From NCBI RefSeq assembly GCF_013127955.1, contig NZ_CP053435.1, forward strand, positions 4,774,001 through 4,838,000: a stretch of 64,000 bases of DNA, read 5' to 3'. Below the pieces are notes generated by a model. The model was not told the origin of the DNA. It was given only the letters and a program-made list of their open reading frames with translations, and did not search any database. A program made the translations under genes and the position numbers. The stretch's first letter is position 1; each line of letters begins with the position of its first letter. Origin of the DNA: Spirosoma taeanense. GTDB lineage: Bacteria > Bacteroidota > Bacteroidia > Cytophagales > Spirosomataceae. Of the stretch, positions 1 to 8,095 are shown one piece after another.

Positions 1-310
1 CCGGCGACCGGGTGATGACTTTAACGTAATCTTCGACCTCGCCAAACGCAGCCTTGAACGAGCTACCGGCGGCATGGGCTCCGGCCGCCCATTGGGTGCT
101 TAGCTTGCCCTCATTGTAGCGATCCTGCCGGACCCGGTAGATCCGGTCGCCTTTCTCGTGAAAGTCATCATAGCTCAGCTCAAACGATACGTATTGCAGA
201 ATGAGCACACAGGCCGCAATGCCAAGCGCCAGCCCCAGGATGTTGATGGCCGAAAACGTTTTATTGCGGACAACGTTCCGCCAGGCAATTTTGAAGTAGT
301 TCCGCAGCAT
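1..310 (-). CDS. MacB/FtsX-type ABC permease, N-terminal fragment cut by window edge
   Basis: The minus strand opens at an ATG at 308-310 and reads MLRNYFKIAWRNVVRNKTF, followed by a hydrophobic helix (ILGLALGIAACVLILQYVSF) and then ELSYDDFHEKGDRIYRVRQD. This is the standard N-terminus of the ATPase-less MacB_PCD/FtsX permeases found elsewhere in this window. The first transmembrane helix and the start of the periplasmic core domain are present; the rest lies outside. It begins 12 bp after the stop of the small secreted protein at 323-949, so the two form one operon, probably driven by the sigma54-type promoter P1 (981-1086). Product and family are secure; the substrate is unknown. Confidence 0.85.
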   Translation of the reverse strand, partial: MLRNYFKIAWRNVVRNKTFSAINILGLALGIAACVLILQYVSFELSYDDFHEKGDRIYRVRQDRYNEGKLSTQWAAGAHAAGSSFKAAFGEVEDYVKVITRSP

Positions 311-322
311 GACCAATTCAGT

Positions 323-949
323 TTATTTAATGACTACCTGATTTTCGTTACCTGATTTGACGGTAAAACCGGACTGAATCTGCAGCACGCCATTCTGGTA
401 ATACTTCAGTTGATAATTGCCGAATGGCAGGGCCAGCTGATACGGGAAAAAGCGTTTGTCCTTATCCCGCCTGGTATCCCAGACAAACGAATAACTCGCC
501 GACGCACTCGTCAGCGTCAGCCTGATTCTACCCGCGCAGGTCGCACACTGGAACGTAACCAGTTCCTGTCCATCAGGCACGCTCGGATCGACGAACGAGG
601 GCGGAGTGGGTGGTTCGGGCGTTACCATCGTTCCGCCCAGCGCACCAGACGAACGCCGATCATCCTCCGGACCAATCGAAATGCGGCTTTCGGCCCAGTC
701 GGGCGCATCGCCGATGCCCAGCGAATCTAGTACGCGCTTCTTAAGTGCATCCCGTTCCGCATTGCTGAGCCGGGTTACGTCGAACGTGCGGTCATAGTTG
801 ATCACCCGACCGTTGCGCTGACCCTCGGCCCGAATCGACATTGTTTTGCCGTCTTCGTTAATCGACGTATTTAGCGAGGAGTGAGTCGACTTCTGCGCCA
901 GGGCAGCAAAGCCAACCAGGAAGAAGAAAAGGCTGAGAAAAGGTTTCAT
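323..949 (-). CDS. Small secreted protein, paralogue of 7329-7907; precedes a MacB-type permease
   Basis: A 208-residue protein with a signal peptide (MKPFLSLFFFLVGFAALAQ). I do not recognise a named domain. The N-terminal half (INEDGKTMSIRAEGQRNGRVINYDRTFDV, then a KKRVLDSL segment) aligns by eye with the product at 7329-7907 (VHYNRSFDV, ENRILDSL), so the two are paralogues. The C-terminal half holds a CATC pair near residue 134 and a beta-rich stretch (FGNYQLKYYQNGVLQIQ). It is the first gene after promoter P1 and lies 12 bp before the permease start at 310. A periplasmic or surface accessory of the exporter is an inference. The paralogue also has a P-type promoter, which supports a link to the export regulon. 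Confidence 0.8.
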   Translation of the reverse strand: MKPFLSLFFFLVGFAALAQKSTHSSLNTSINEDGKTMSIRAEGQRNGRVINYDRTFDVTRLSNAERDALKKRVLDSLGIGDAPDWAESRISIGPEDDRRSSGALGGTMVTPEPPTPPSFVDPSVPDGQELVTFQCATCAGRIRLTLTSASASYSFVWDTRRDKDKRFFPYQLALPFGNYQLKYYQNGVLQIQSGFTVKSGNENQVVIK

Positions 950-980
950 GGGAAGAATCGGTCAGGGTACCAGAGAATAA

Positions 981-1086
981 CTCAACTGCCGTGCCACGAA
1001 CGTAAACAGCCGTTTCCAGCAAGGAGACGGCTGTTTGTCCGGCTTTACTGTCCGAAAGTGGACAAGAGTACGTCCGATTGTGAACG
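981..1086 (-). promoter_or_regulatory. P1: sigma54-type promoter with two upstream activator sites
   Basis: Minus-strand -24/-12 element TGGCAC-GGCAG-TTGAG at 981-996, 32 bp before the start codon at 949. Upstream activator palindrome TGTCCGAAAGTGGACA lies at 1049-1064 (53 bp upstream) and a degenerate copy CGTCCGATTGTGAACG at 1071-1086. The same geometry recurs at five other promoters in the window. It is predicted to drive 323-949 and the permease at 1-310. Confidence 0.72.
1004..1036 (-). terminator. Hairpin terminator after the 1151-3508 permease
   Basis: Perfect 10-bp stem AAACAGCCGT / ACGGCTGTTT with a 13-nt loop. It lies between the P1 activator sites and the P1 -24 element, so it would stop read-through from the upstream permease before P1 starts. 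The T-tract is short. Confidence 0.6.
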
Positions 1087-1150
1087 GCCCTCAAAACGCC
1101 CATCCGTTTCCGGTAGAGCAACAAACAGCCTGATTTGTACTTCGCTTGAA

Positions 1151-3508
1151 TTATTCCGTACGCAGGCTCTTCACGGGGTCCATCAGGGCGGCTTTTATGC
1201 TTTGAAAACTCACCGTCAGTAAAGCAATGGCAATAGATAAAAAGCCCGCCAGGGCGAACATCCACCATTCAATATCGATGCGGTACACAAAGTCCTGGAG
1301 CCAGCGGCTCATGGTGTACCAGGCAATCGGAGTAGCAATCAGGATGGCAATCAGCACCAGGCGGAGAAAGTCCCTGCTGAGCAGGCTGACAATGCTCGTT
1401 ATCGATGCGCCCAGCACTTTCCGCACGCCAATCTCCTTGGTCCGCTGCTCAGCGGTAAACATCGCCAGCCCGAACAGACCCAGACAGGCGATGAAGATGG
1501 CCAGAACCGCGAAATAATTGGTCAATCGCCCAACCAGGGTTTCGCTCTGATACTGCTTTTCAAAACTGTCGTCGGCAAACTGGTAGTCGAACGGATAGGC
1601 CGGATTGTACTGCTTCGCCAGCCGCTGCATACTTGCCAGCGCCTGCTCGGTCTGACCGGGCTGTGCCCGCACCAGCATCGTGTTATTATTGGTCGTATCC
1701 AGCCGCAGTATCAGTGGCTCGATCGCCACGCGTAATGAGTTCAGGTGGAAATTCTTCATCAGACCGATGATTTTACCCGATTTTCCCCAGAACTTCAGCG
1801 GCTGGCCAACAGGCTGTTTCATGCCCATCCGCCGGGCAGCTTCTTCGTTGACGAGGTAATTGGTACTGTCGGTCACAAACTCCTTCGAAAAGTCGCGGCC
1901 ATCCAGCAGTTTGACTTTCATCGTATTAATGAAGTCGTAGCTAACCGCCATCTGGGTAAACAGCGTCTTATCGGCCGGATCTTTTCCCGTCCATTCAACG
2001 CCAATCGTGGAACTGCCAATGGCCAGCGGATCGGAGTTAGACGACGACACAGCCTGAATGCCCGGCGATTGCAGCAGTTCCTGCCGGAACACGTCGAAGT
2101 GTTTGGTCAGGTCGCCTTCCAGCGGCACATACACCACATTCTCCCGGTCGAGGCCCAGGTTCTTGGTGCGGATATAGTCAACCTGTCGCCCAGCAATCAG
2201 GGTTCCGATGATAAGCAGCAGCGACAGGGCGAACTGAAACACCACCAGACCCTGCCGGAACAGCACTGCTCCGGACCTGAACCGCAGCGTTCCTTTCAGC
2301 ACCGTTACCGGCTGGAGCGACGACAGAAATAAAGCCGGGTAACTGCCCGACAGAATCCCCGTAATCAGCGCCAGGCCCAGCAAGGTCAGCCAGTAAACCG
2401 GGTTGCTGTACTGAATGGCAATCTGTTTCTCGGTCAGCCGGTTAAAAACCGGTAGCAAAAGCTGAACCAGCACAACCGCGAACAGCAGCGACATGCCGGC
2501 CGTCAGCACCGCTTCGCCCATAAACTGCCCGATCAGGAACGACCGCTCAGCACCAACGACTTTCCGGATGCCGACCTCCTTAGCCCGCTTGGCCGATCGG
2601 GCCGTAGCCAGATTCATGAAATTGATGCAGGCAATAATGAGTATGAAAATAGCAACGATCGTAAATAGCCGTACGTACTCAATCCGTCCGCCATCGGGCT
2701 TACCGTTGGTAAACTTGGAGTAGAGATACACGTCCTCATACGGAAACAGGAAGGTGGTGATGGTCGTCACCTTCTTATCGTGCTGATGGACCATATTCAG
2801 AATTCTGGCGTTGACGCGGTTTACGTCGGCGTTCGGGTGCAGCATGGCGAAGGTCCGGATGCCGTTGTTTTCCCAGCTCTTCAGCCATTCGTTCTTTTTG
2901 ATAAAAGGCCCTACCGGCAGGAGAAAATCAAACTTCAGCGATGAGGTTTCGGGAATATCGCGCACGACGCCCGTTATCTGCCGGTTTTCTTTGTCATCCA
3001 CCCGAATCAGCCGACCCATGACGTCTGTTCGGCCGAAGAGCTTGCGAGCTACTTTTTCGGAGATGACAATTGACGTAGGACCGGTGATGGCCGTTTTCGG
3101 CTGACCATAAGCCAGCGGAAACGAAAAAATCTGAAACAGGTCCGGGCTGGTGAATCGTCCTTTTTCTTTATAAGCCTTCTCACCTACGGCCAGCAGGTGC
3201 TCCTCTTCCCAGGTGAGGTGAACGGCTTTGTCTATCTCCGGCACTTCGGCGGTCAGCGCGGCAGCCATTGGACCGGGCGTGGCAGAGGTTGTACTTAGCT
3301 CGTTGCCGGTCCACTGCTGGTTTTCAAACACCTGATACATGCGCGCGCCGTTGGCGTGAAAGCGATCGATGTTCCGCTCGTCCTGCACCCACAACAGAAT
3401 CAGCAGGCTGCACGTCATGCCCAGGGCCAGGCCGAGTACATTGATGAAGGAAAAGGTTTTGCTCTTGGCAATATTTCTCCAGGCAATCTTCAGATAGTTG
3501 CGCAGCAT
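1151..3508 (-). CDS. MacB/FtsX-type ABC transporter permease (two-domain, no ATPase)
   Basis: A 785-residue inner-membrane protein starting MLRNYLKIAWRNIAKSKTF. The order is: TM1 (about residues 20-42), MacB periplasmic core, a three-helix FtsX block (about 285-405) with the coupling-helix signature RAKEVGIRKVVGAE, a second periplasmic core, then a second FtsX block ending near 785 with RTKEIGVRKVLGAS. This is a fused tandem of two MacB-like half-permeases without a nucleotide-binding domain, so it needs a separate ATPase; the MacB/LolD-type ATPase at 26307-26984 is a candidate partner. Unlike most of its paralogues here, I found no -24/-12 element or activator palindrome upstream. The transported molecule cannot be deduced. 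Confidence 0.93.
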   Translation of the reverse strand: MLRNYLKIAWRNIAKSKTFSFINVLGLALGMTCSLLILLWVQDERNIDRFHANGARMYQVFENQQWTGNELSTTSATPGPMAAALTAEVPEIDKAVHLTWEEEHLLAVGEKAYKEKGRFTSPDLFQIFSFPLAYGQPKTAITGPTSIVISEKVARKLFGRTDVMGRLIRVDDKENRQITGVVRDIPETSSLKFDFLLPVGPFIKKNEWLKSWENNGIRTFAMLHPNADVNRVNARILNMVHQHDKKVTTITTFLFPYEDVYLYSKFTNGKPDGGRIEYVRLFTIVAIFILIIACINFMNLATARSAKRAKEVGIRKVVGAERSFLIGQFMGEAVLTAGMSLLFAVVLVQLLLPVFNRLTEKQIAIQYSNPVYWLTLLGLALITGILSGSYPALFLSSLQPVTVLKGTLRFRSGAVLFRQGLVVFQFALSLLLIIGTLIAGRQVDYIRTKNLGLDRENVVYVPLEGDLTKHFDVFRQELLQSPGIQAVSSSNSDPLAIGSSTIGVEWTGKDPADKTLFTQMAVSYDFINTMKVKLLDGRDFSKEFVTDSTNYLVNEEAARRMGMKQPVGQPLKFWGKSGKIIGLMKNFHLNSLRVAIEPLILRLDTTNNNTMLVRAQPGQTEQALASMQRLAKQYNPAYPFDYQFADDSFEKQYQSETLVGRLTNYFAVLAIFIACLGLFGLAMFTAEQRTKEIGVRKVLGASITSIVSLLSRDFLRLVLIAILIATPIAWYTMSRWLQDFVYRIDIEWWMFALAGFLSIAIALLTVSFQSIKAALMDPVKSLRTE

Positions 3509-3623
3509 AATGAAACGGGAGGGTTACCGGGTTATCGAGCCTAAAGACGAAGGATTTTTCGTTTACGTTGCTTGACGACCAGCTCCGTTTGGAAACGAGC
3601 CCAAAAACGTGGCTCAACTCACT

Positions 3624-3905
3624 CTACACAGCACACCGAACCGTCCTGGCCGGATAAAAACGGGACTTCGCCGGGCTAAGGCGATGAAGCGCATCGTGGT
3701 AGTACGGATGCTCCCTGCACGGGGCTTCGCTGGCATACGGTCTCGGCGGGTCAACGCGGAGCCGGAACTGCGCATAGCTCTGTTCGGACTGCCACCACGA
3801 ATGCAGGAGCAGGCCAGCGGCCAGGCCTGCTCCAAGCCATATCAGGACAGCGGAAAGCCTGTCCGGCGACAAGATGTGCCAGATGTTGACATGATTGCAT
3901 CGCAT
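3624..3905 (-). CDS. Possible small membrane protein (unrecognised)
   Basis: A 93-codon open frame in the 463-bp gap between the DUF4097 gene (ends 3972) and the permease (starts 3508). The predicted product has one clear hydrophobic helix (LSAVLIWLGAGLAAGLLL, about residues 17-36) followed by a basic, Arg/Pro-rich tail. It starts 67 bp after the preceding gene stops, so it could be the fourth gene of the sigma/anti-sigma/DUF4097 operon. I recognise no family, and overlapping frames in this GC-rich stretch are also open, so it may be spurious. Nothing else is evident in the rest of the gap. Confidence 0.35.
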   Translation of the reverse strand: MRCNHVNIWHILSPDRLSAVLIWLGAGLAAGLLLHSWWQSEQSYAQFRLRVDPPRPYASEAPCREHPYYHDALHRLSPAKSRFYPARTVRCAV

Positions 3906-3971
3906 GGTAGTTGGGTCAGGAAGTTCAGCGGAAAAGCCGCTTACGTTGGATCAACAGGTCATAAAAGGCCC

Positions 3972-4802
3972 TTATTTAGCTTTCCGGACGAAGATGTTGC
4001 CGTGCATGTTTTTCATCATGATCTCCGGGCCACCACCGTTGATTTTGCCACACACCCAATCCTCTACCGTTACCCGGTACATACCCGACTGGCCGGAACG
4101 ACTCGTTTTGGGCTGGTTTTTATCCACATCAATCTCGAAATCACTGTAGATATCGCCCTGATCCGATTTCAGCTTTACGGATGCCTTTAGGTTGGATGGA
4201 TACGTTACGTCAACATTGCCATTCAGCGTCGAAAACGCCATGGGCTCACCGGTATTAATGCTTTTGAACGTAGCGATCAGGTTTCCGTTGACGGTGTTGG
4301 CAACAGCCGAACCCGATACGTTGGTGAGGGTAATGGTCCCGTTGACGTTGCTCACCTCCAGTTTGCCATTCACATTATCAACCACAATATCTCCCTGGTT
4401 AACCGTACCCAGCTTGAGCGTAAACCGCTGCGGCACCTTGATGGTCAGATCGACGGGGCGTTTCCAGGAATCGGAATTTACCTTAATCCGATTGTCGCGT
4501 TCTTCGGCTTTGATGTCCATGCCGCTCCCGGTCGAAATCCGGCGCATGCCGTTGGCACTGGCTTCGGTTCGGTCTTCCTTCTTGCTTTGGCGCGATACGG
4601 CGTCAATCACTACGTCTTTGCCCGAATAGCCAACCACGCGAATGGAACCGTTGACCAGATGGACTTCCATGAAACCGGGATCATTGGGTTTACTCAGCGG
4701 CACAACCAGCTGTTCTTTCGTGTCATTTTGAGCGGCCAGTGGCGTAATCCAGCTCATGGCCAGCAGCAGGCAACCGGCGGTTAATAGCTTATGGGTAATC
4801 AT
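3972..4802 (-). CDS. DUF4097-family secreted beta-solenoid (putative adhesin-like) protein
   Basis: A 276-residue protein with a signal peptide (MITHKLLTAGCLLLAMSWITPLAAQ). The body has the rhythm of DUF4097 beta-strand repeats: NVNGKLEVSNVNGTITLTNVSG, then TVNGNLIATF and TLNGNVDVTYP, where each strand pair ends in a Gly turn. It probably acts in the periplasm or at the cell surface. It starts 5 bp after the stop of a second DUF4097 gene (4808-5659) and follows an ECF sigma / anti-sigma pair on the same strand, so it is a likely target and member of that envelope-stress operon. The biochemical role of the family is not established. Confidence 0.85.
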   Translation of the reverse strand: MITHKLLTAGCLLLAMSWITPLAAQNDTKEQLVVPLSKPNDPGFMEVHLVNGSIRVVGYSGKDVVIDAVSRQSKKEDRTEASANGMRRISTGSGMDIKAEERDNRIKVNSDSWKRPVDLTIKVPQRFTLKLGTVNQGDIVVDNVNGKLEVSNVNGTITLTNVSGSAVANTVNGNLIATFKSINTGEPMAFSTLNGNVDVTYPSNLKASVKLKSDQGDIYSDFEIDVDKNQPKTSRSGQSGMYRVTVEDWVCGKINGGGPEIMMKNMHGNIFVRKAK

Positions 4803-4807
4803 CGTGG

Positions 4808-5659
4808 TCAGGCTTGTTTTTTAATGTAAATATTTCCGTTGAATGTCTCGAACCGGAGGGTTTTTCCTCCATTGCCAATTCGAATAGACGTGTTTGTATT
4901 GAGTTTATAAACGGTCCTGTCGCCCCTTCGCTCCTGATTTTTGACAACCTGTACGGGCAGAACCTCTACATTGGGAAAGTCGGTATAGAACTGTCCCTGA
5001 AAACTCTTGAAGTACAGATCGGCGGACAGGTTAGCCGGGTACGTCACCCGGATAGCGCCGTTGAGTGTGTAGTATGTCGATTGATCGGGCGGGCTGGCGA
5101 GGTAGTTCACGTCCACATCGCCGTTGATCGTGTGGACGTCCGTGGCACCCCGGGCGTTTGTCAGCGTAATGGCGCCGTTCACGTTACGTACCCGCAAGGC
5201 ACCCGCTACGTCTTTAACCGTAACGTCGCCATGGTTCACCGTCGAAATGGCCAGATTTGTCTGGTTCGGGACTTTAACGGTGAAGTCCAGGTTGAAATCA
5301 TACTCAATCCGGCGGTGGTTTTCGTTCCGGTTCGGACGCGAGTCGAACGGCTCGGCGATGTAAGCGATAATACTGTCGCCTTTCTGCTCAAACTGGAGTT
5401 TGAATTCCTGCTTACCCGTTTCCAGCGCCTGCTTGTCTTTGGCCGTGATAGCTTTATCTACATCCAGCACGACCTTGTCGCCCGAATAGCCTTCTACCTT
5501 AATGAACCCGTTGATATTGTAAATAACCAGCGTGCTTTTGCCGCCTTTTGCGGGCGTAAACTCCCGGTTAATATGCTCCCGGGATTCCTGCGCTTTGGCT
5601 GGCAATTGGGCACAAGCGAGCGCTAACCCCGCCAGACAGGGAATGATAAATCGGTTCAT
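4808..5659 (-). CDS. DUF4097-family secreted beta-solenoid protein
   Basis: A 283-residue protein with a signal peptide (MNRFIIPCLAGLALACAQLPAKAQ). Repeating strands such as VKDVAGALRVRNVNGAITLTN, VHTINGDVDVNYL and TLNGAIRVTYP give the DUF4097 pattern. It is a paralogue of the protein at 3972-4802, whose start lies 5 bp downstream, which suggests a tandem duplication. The anti-sigma gene ends 34 bp upstream on the same strand. Tandem DUF4097 genes behind an ECF sigma/anti-sigma pair are a common Bacteroidota arrangement. A surface or periplasmic structural role is inferred from the fold only. Confidence 0.85.
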   Translation of the reverse strand: MNRFIIPCLAGLALACAQLPAKAQESREHINREFTPAKGGKSTLVIYNINGFIKVEGYSGDKVVLDVDKAITAKDKQALETGKQEFKLQFEQKGDSIIAYIAEPFDSRPNRNENHRRIEYDFNLDFTVKVPNQTNLAISTVNHGDVTVKDVAGALRVRNVNGAITLTNARGATDVHTINGDVDVNYLASPPDQSTYYTLNGAIRVTYPANLSADLYFKSFQGQFYTDFPNVEVLPVQVVKNQERRGDRTVYKLNTNTSIRIGNGGKTLRFETFNGNIYIKKQA

Positions 5660-5693
5660 GATGTGATTTGGTTTAGCTTATTTACAACCTGGC

Positions 5694-6515
5694 TCAGGAC
5701 AGTTCCCGAATGCTCTGCTCGATTTTGTTTTTGACGAGACCGTTCAGGTTATCGTCCCGGAGTAGCTGCCGGAAGGGTTTGATAGACCGTTTCTCCTGCA
5801 ATTTCACCATTACGTCAGCCAGGGCCGACTGAACCAACGGGGAGTCCTGCCGGGCAATGGACTGGACCAGCCCTTCCCGTACTTTGGGATCATCAGCCAG
5901 CTTGGCCAGGGCTTCCAGCGTCACCAGCCGCACATTTACATTCGAATCGTTGTTGAGCGTCGTCAGTAAAGCCGCGACAACTTTGTCATCGGCCTGCCTG
6001 ATTTCATTCGTATAACTCACCGCCCGAAGCCGTTCCGTGGCTGATGGATCGTCAATGAGCGAGAGCAGCATCATCTGCCGCATTTCCTGAACCTGCGTCG
6101 AGAGCGTGTCAATCTGCTGCTGATAGGCCACAGTGGGTCCGCTGTGCTGGTGGAACCAGTACCCCGCAACAACGCCAACCAGCACCAGCGCCAGACTATA
6201 GGCGACACGCAGGGCCGGCTGGTCGGTCCAGCGTTGCCGAAGCTGTCGTACCAGGCCATTTACCCAGCTTTTCTGTTCTGTGGCTACGGTATCTTTATAC
6301 GTATCGAGCATCGCCTGGAACCGAATACGCAGGACATCGCTGGGCTCGGGCACCGGGAGTTTGCCCATCCGCTGCCACAACTGCCGAACGGTACTCAGTT
6401 CCTCCCGACAGGCCGGACACTGCGCCAGGTGAGCGTCGAAGGATTCGCGCTCCTGTTCCGGCATCTGGTTGCTCAGCCAGTCGGCCAACAGTAGGTTGGC
6501 TTCATCACAGTTCAT
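5694..6515 (-). CDS. Transmembrane anti-sigma factor with zinc finger and HEAT repeats
   Basis: About 273 residues. The N-terminus carries a zinc-binding anti-sigma (ZAS) motif, H-x3-C-x2-C, in FDAHLAQCPACREEL. One transmembrane helix follows (VAYSLALVLVGVVAGYWF, about residues 100-118), then a short coiled coil (QQQIDTLSTQVQEMRQM), then HEAT-type helical repeats such as NVNVRLVTLEALAKLADD and SPLVQSALADVMVKLQ. It should hold the ECF sigma factor encoded just upstream at the membrane; the HEAT domain would lie outside the cytoplasm as a sensor (inference). I chose the start at 6515 (MNCDEANLL); an ATG at 6530 is also possible. Either start overlaps the sigma gene, which ends at 6505, so translation is probably coupled. 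Confidence 0.87.
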   Translation of the reverse strand: MNCDEANLLLADWLSNQMPEQERESFDAHLAQCPACREELSTVRQLWQRMGKLPVPEPSDVLRIRFQAMLDTYKDTVATEQKSWVNGLVRQLRQRWTDQPALRVAYSLALVLVGVVAGYWFHQHSGPTVAYQQQIDTLSTQVQEMRQMMLLSLIDDPSATERLRAVSYTNEIRQADDKVVAALLTTLNNDSNVNVRLVTLEALAKLADDPKVREGLVQSIARQDSPLVQSALADVMVKLQEKRSIKPFRQLLRDDNLNGLVKNKIEQSIRELS

Positions 6516-7125
6516 GGGCTTTGCTTCCATTTTCTATTCGTAGGTAAAGACTTTTCAACGCATTCATGGCCCGATGGACCCGAACCTTTACGGCCCCTTC
6601 CGTTGTCGCCAGAATACGGGCAATTTCCTCGTACTTCAATTCCTGAAACCGGCTCAGAATCAACACTTCGCGATTGTCGTCGCTCAGCTTCGACAGCGCT
6701 TTGTTTAACACAGCCAGTTCCTGCTCTTTCTGAATCGGCTCGTCGGCGGCAGCGCCCCCGCCAATCGTTTCGACCAGATCGGCTACGTCGTACTTATGGG
6801 CAGACCGTTTGTTCTTTTGCACATGATCGGCCAGCACGTTTCGGGCCAGGTGATACATCCAGGTCCGAAATTCGCCATCGCCCGTAAAGGTGTGCCGATA
6901 CTTCAGCATCCGGAAAAACACGTTCTGAACCAGATCTTCGCTTACGTCCCGCTGCCCCGTCATGTGGTAAAGGAAGCCGAACAAAGGACGATGGTATCGT
7001 TCAAAGAGCAAGCCCATCTTGTCCAGATCCCCCGCCTTTACCCGGAGCATGAGTGCGTTATCCGTTAATGAGTTCAAACCGGGTAAGGTGGGTTTAGCGT
7101 ATCTGGAAGTGGAAACCGGGCTCAA
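6505..7125 (-). CDS. ECF-type RNA polymerase sigma factor (sigma-70 family)
   Basis: A 206-residue protein with the two conserved ECF regions. Region 2 (about residues 25-105) includes LFERYHRPLFGFLYHMTG and the -10-binding segment EFRTWMYHLARNVLADH. Region 4 (about 135-190) includes LSDDNREVLILSRFQELKYEEIARIL and the helix-turn-helix TTEGAVKVRVHRAMNALK. It is the first gene of a four- or five-gene minus-strand locus (sigma, anti-sigma, two DUF4097 proteins, perhaps 3624-3905). ECF loci usually autoregulate, but I could not define a convincing promoter in 7126-7190. Confidence 0.93.
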   Translation of the reverse strand: MSPVSTSRYAKPTLPGLNSLTDNALMLRVKAGDLDKMGLLFERYHRPLFGFLYHMTGQRDVSEDLVQNVFFRMLKYRHTFTGDGEFRTWMYHLARNVLADHVQKNKRSAHKYDVADLVETIGGGAAADEPIQKEQELAVLNKALSKLSDDNREVLILSRFQELKYEEIARILATTEGAVKVRVHRAMNALKSLYLRIENGSKAHEL

Positions 7126-7190
7126 TGGCGCAGGTTACAGAAAAAAATGAAAAAAGTTTTGGGGCCACTGGCTACTATAAACCATAAATG

Positions 7191-7218
7191 CAGAAGCCGC
7201 CCGAATGAGCGGCTTCTG
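7191..7218 (-). terminator. Hairpin terminator after 7329-7907
   Basis: Perfect 10-bp stem CAGAAGCCGC / GCGGCTTCTG with an 8-nt loop. It lies between the stop of the small secreted protein gene (7329) and the start of the sigma gene (7125), so it separates the two minus-strand units. Confidence 0.65.
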
Positions 7219-7328
7219 GGCACTTGAGGAAGGTTGAACGGTTCTGACACCGCTCAAGGCTGGCGTGGTTTAACACCGGCAAAAAGGTAAGGGAATAGGA
7301 ATAGATGTCTTTAATGCGATAACTGGGC

Positions 7329-7907
7329 TTACTGGTTTGCCGTTTTAATACCGAAGCTTCGTTCCGTTTCCCGGATGATGGCCTGTTTTTCCCGCTCGGT
7401 TTTGCCGATTACATTGGCGGTTCGCTCAATGACCAGCTCCTCGCCGTCTTTCTGGAAGGTGTACTGCATCCAGAGCCGCCCGTTTTCTTTGTCTTCGCGG
7501 TGGATGACCGACGACGGAGCTACATCGCCCGGCGAAAGCGACGAAGACGCATGGGCTTCGAATTGTTCGCTCCGGCTCTCGCTCACTGTACTATAGGCAA
7601 CCTGCTCATCGCAGTCCGTCTGCTTCGTCCAGACGGCCCGCTTCTTTCCAACCGACACCGCGCTGCGGTTGTCGGTCAGCGACTGGTCCAGTGAGTCAAG
7701 GATCCGGTTTTCCAGCGCCTTGACAGCGCTTTCTTCCATGTCTGCTACGTCGAACGAGCGGTTGTAGTGTACCGATCGGCCCGGCTGTTCGATATCTACG
7801 CGAATACGGAGTTGCCGACCATCGGTCGTTACTTCTTTCCTTGACGACCGTTGGGCTACTGCGCCAAAGCCAGTCAGGAGCAGTAAAAGGGTAACCAGCG
7901 CTTTCAT
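7329..7907 (-). CDS. Small secreted protein, paralogue of 323-949
   Basis: A 192-residue protein starting at the ATG at 7905-7907, which opens directly into a signal peptide (MKALVTLLLLLTGFGAVAQ). Longer upstream reading lacks a sensible N-terminus. Residues 25-75 (TTDGRQLRIRVDIEQPGRSVHYNRSFDV, then ENRILDSL) match the paralogue at 323-949. The rest is charged, with WMQYTFQKDGEELVIERTANV near the C-terminus. No named family is recognised. It stands alone between terminator 7191-7218 and promoter P2 (7974-8078), whose architecture matches that of P1 in front of its paralogue. That is the main clue that this family belongs to the export regulon. Confidence 0.8.
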   Translation of the reverse strand: MKALVTLLLLLTGFGAVAQRSSRKEVTTDGRQLRIRVDIEQPGRSVHYNRSFDVADMEESAVKALENRILDSLDQSLTDNRSAVSVGKKRAVWTKQTDCDEQVAYSTVSESRSEQFEAHASSSLSPGDVAPSSVIHREDKENGRLWMQYTFQKDGEELVIERTANVIGKTEREKQAIIRETERSFGIKTANQ

Positions 7908-7973
7908 AGAACAAAAAGATAAGAGGAGTTTCGTAGCGGTATGTTTAACAAGGCGGTGTATCTCTCTGGGCAC

Positions 7974-8078
7974 ATCTACGATCGTGCCAGCTTAATAAGT
8001 AACTATAAATCAATAGATTACACAGAAAATCCCGAAACAAATGTCCGATAATGGACATTATTCGTACGACACCGGACA
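7974..8078 (-). promoter_or_regulatory. P2: sigma54-type promoter with two upstream activator sites
   Basis: Minus-strand TGGCAC-GATCG-TAGAT at 7974-7989 (good -24, weak -12). Activator palindrome TGTCCGATAATGGACA at 8042-8057 begins 53 bp upstream, and a second copy CGTACGACACCGGACA lies at 8063-8078. Spacing matches P1 and P5. It faces the secreted protein gene at 7329-7907. Confidence 0.65.
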
Positions 8079-8095
8079 AGTGATTATATCGTAAT

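Noticed and set aside
3509-3623. Search for a seventh sigma54/palindrome promoter before the permease at 1151-3508
   Set aside because: No TGG-N9-TTG element at the right place and no TGTCC-N6-GGAC palindrome were found; the TGTCCGGCGAC near 3858 lacks a second arm.
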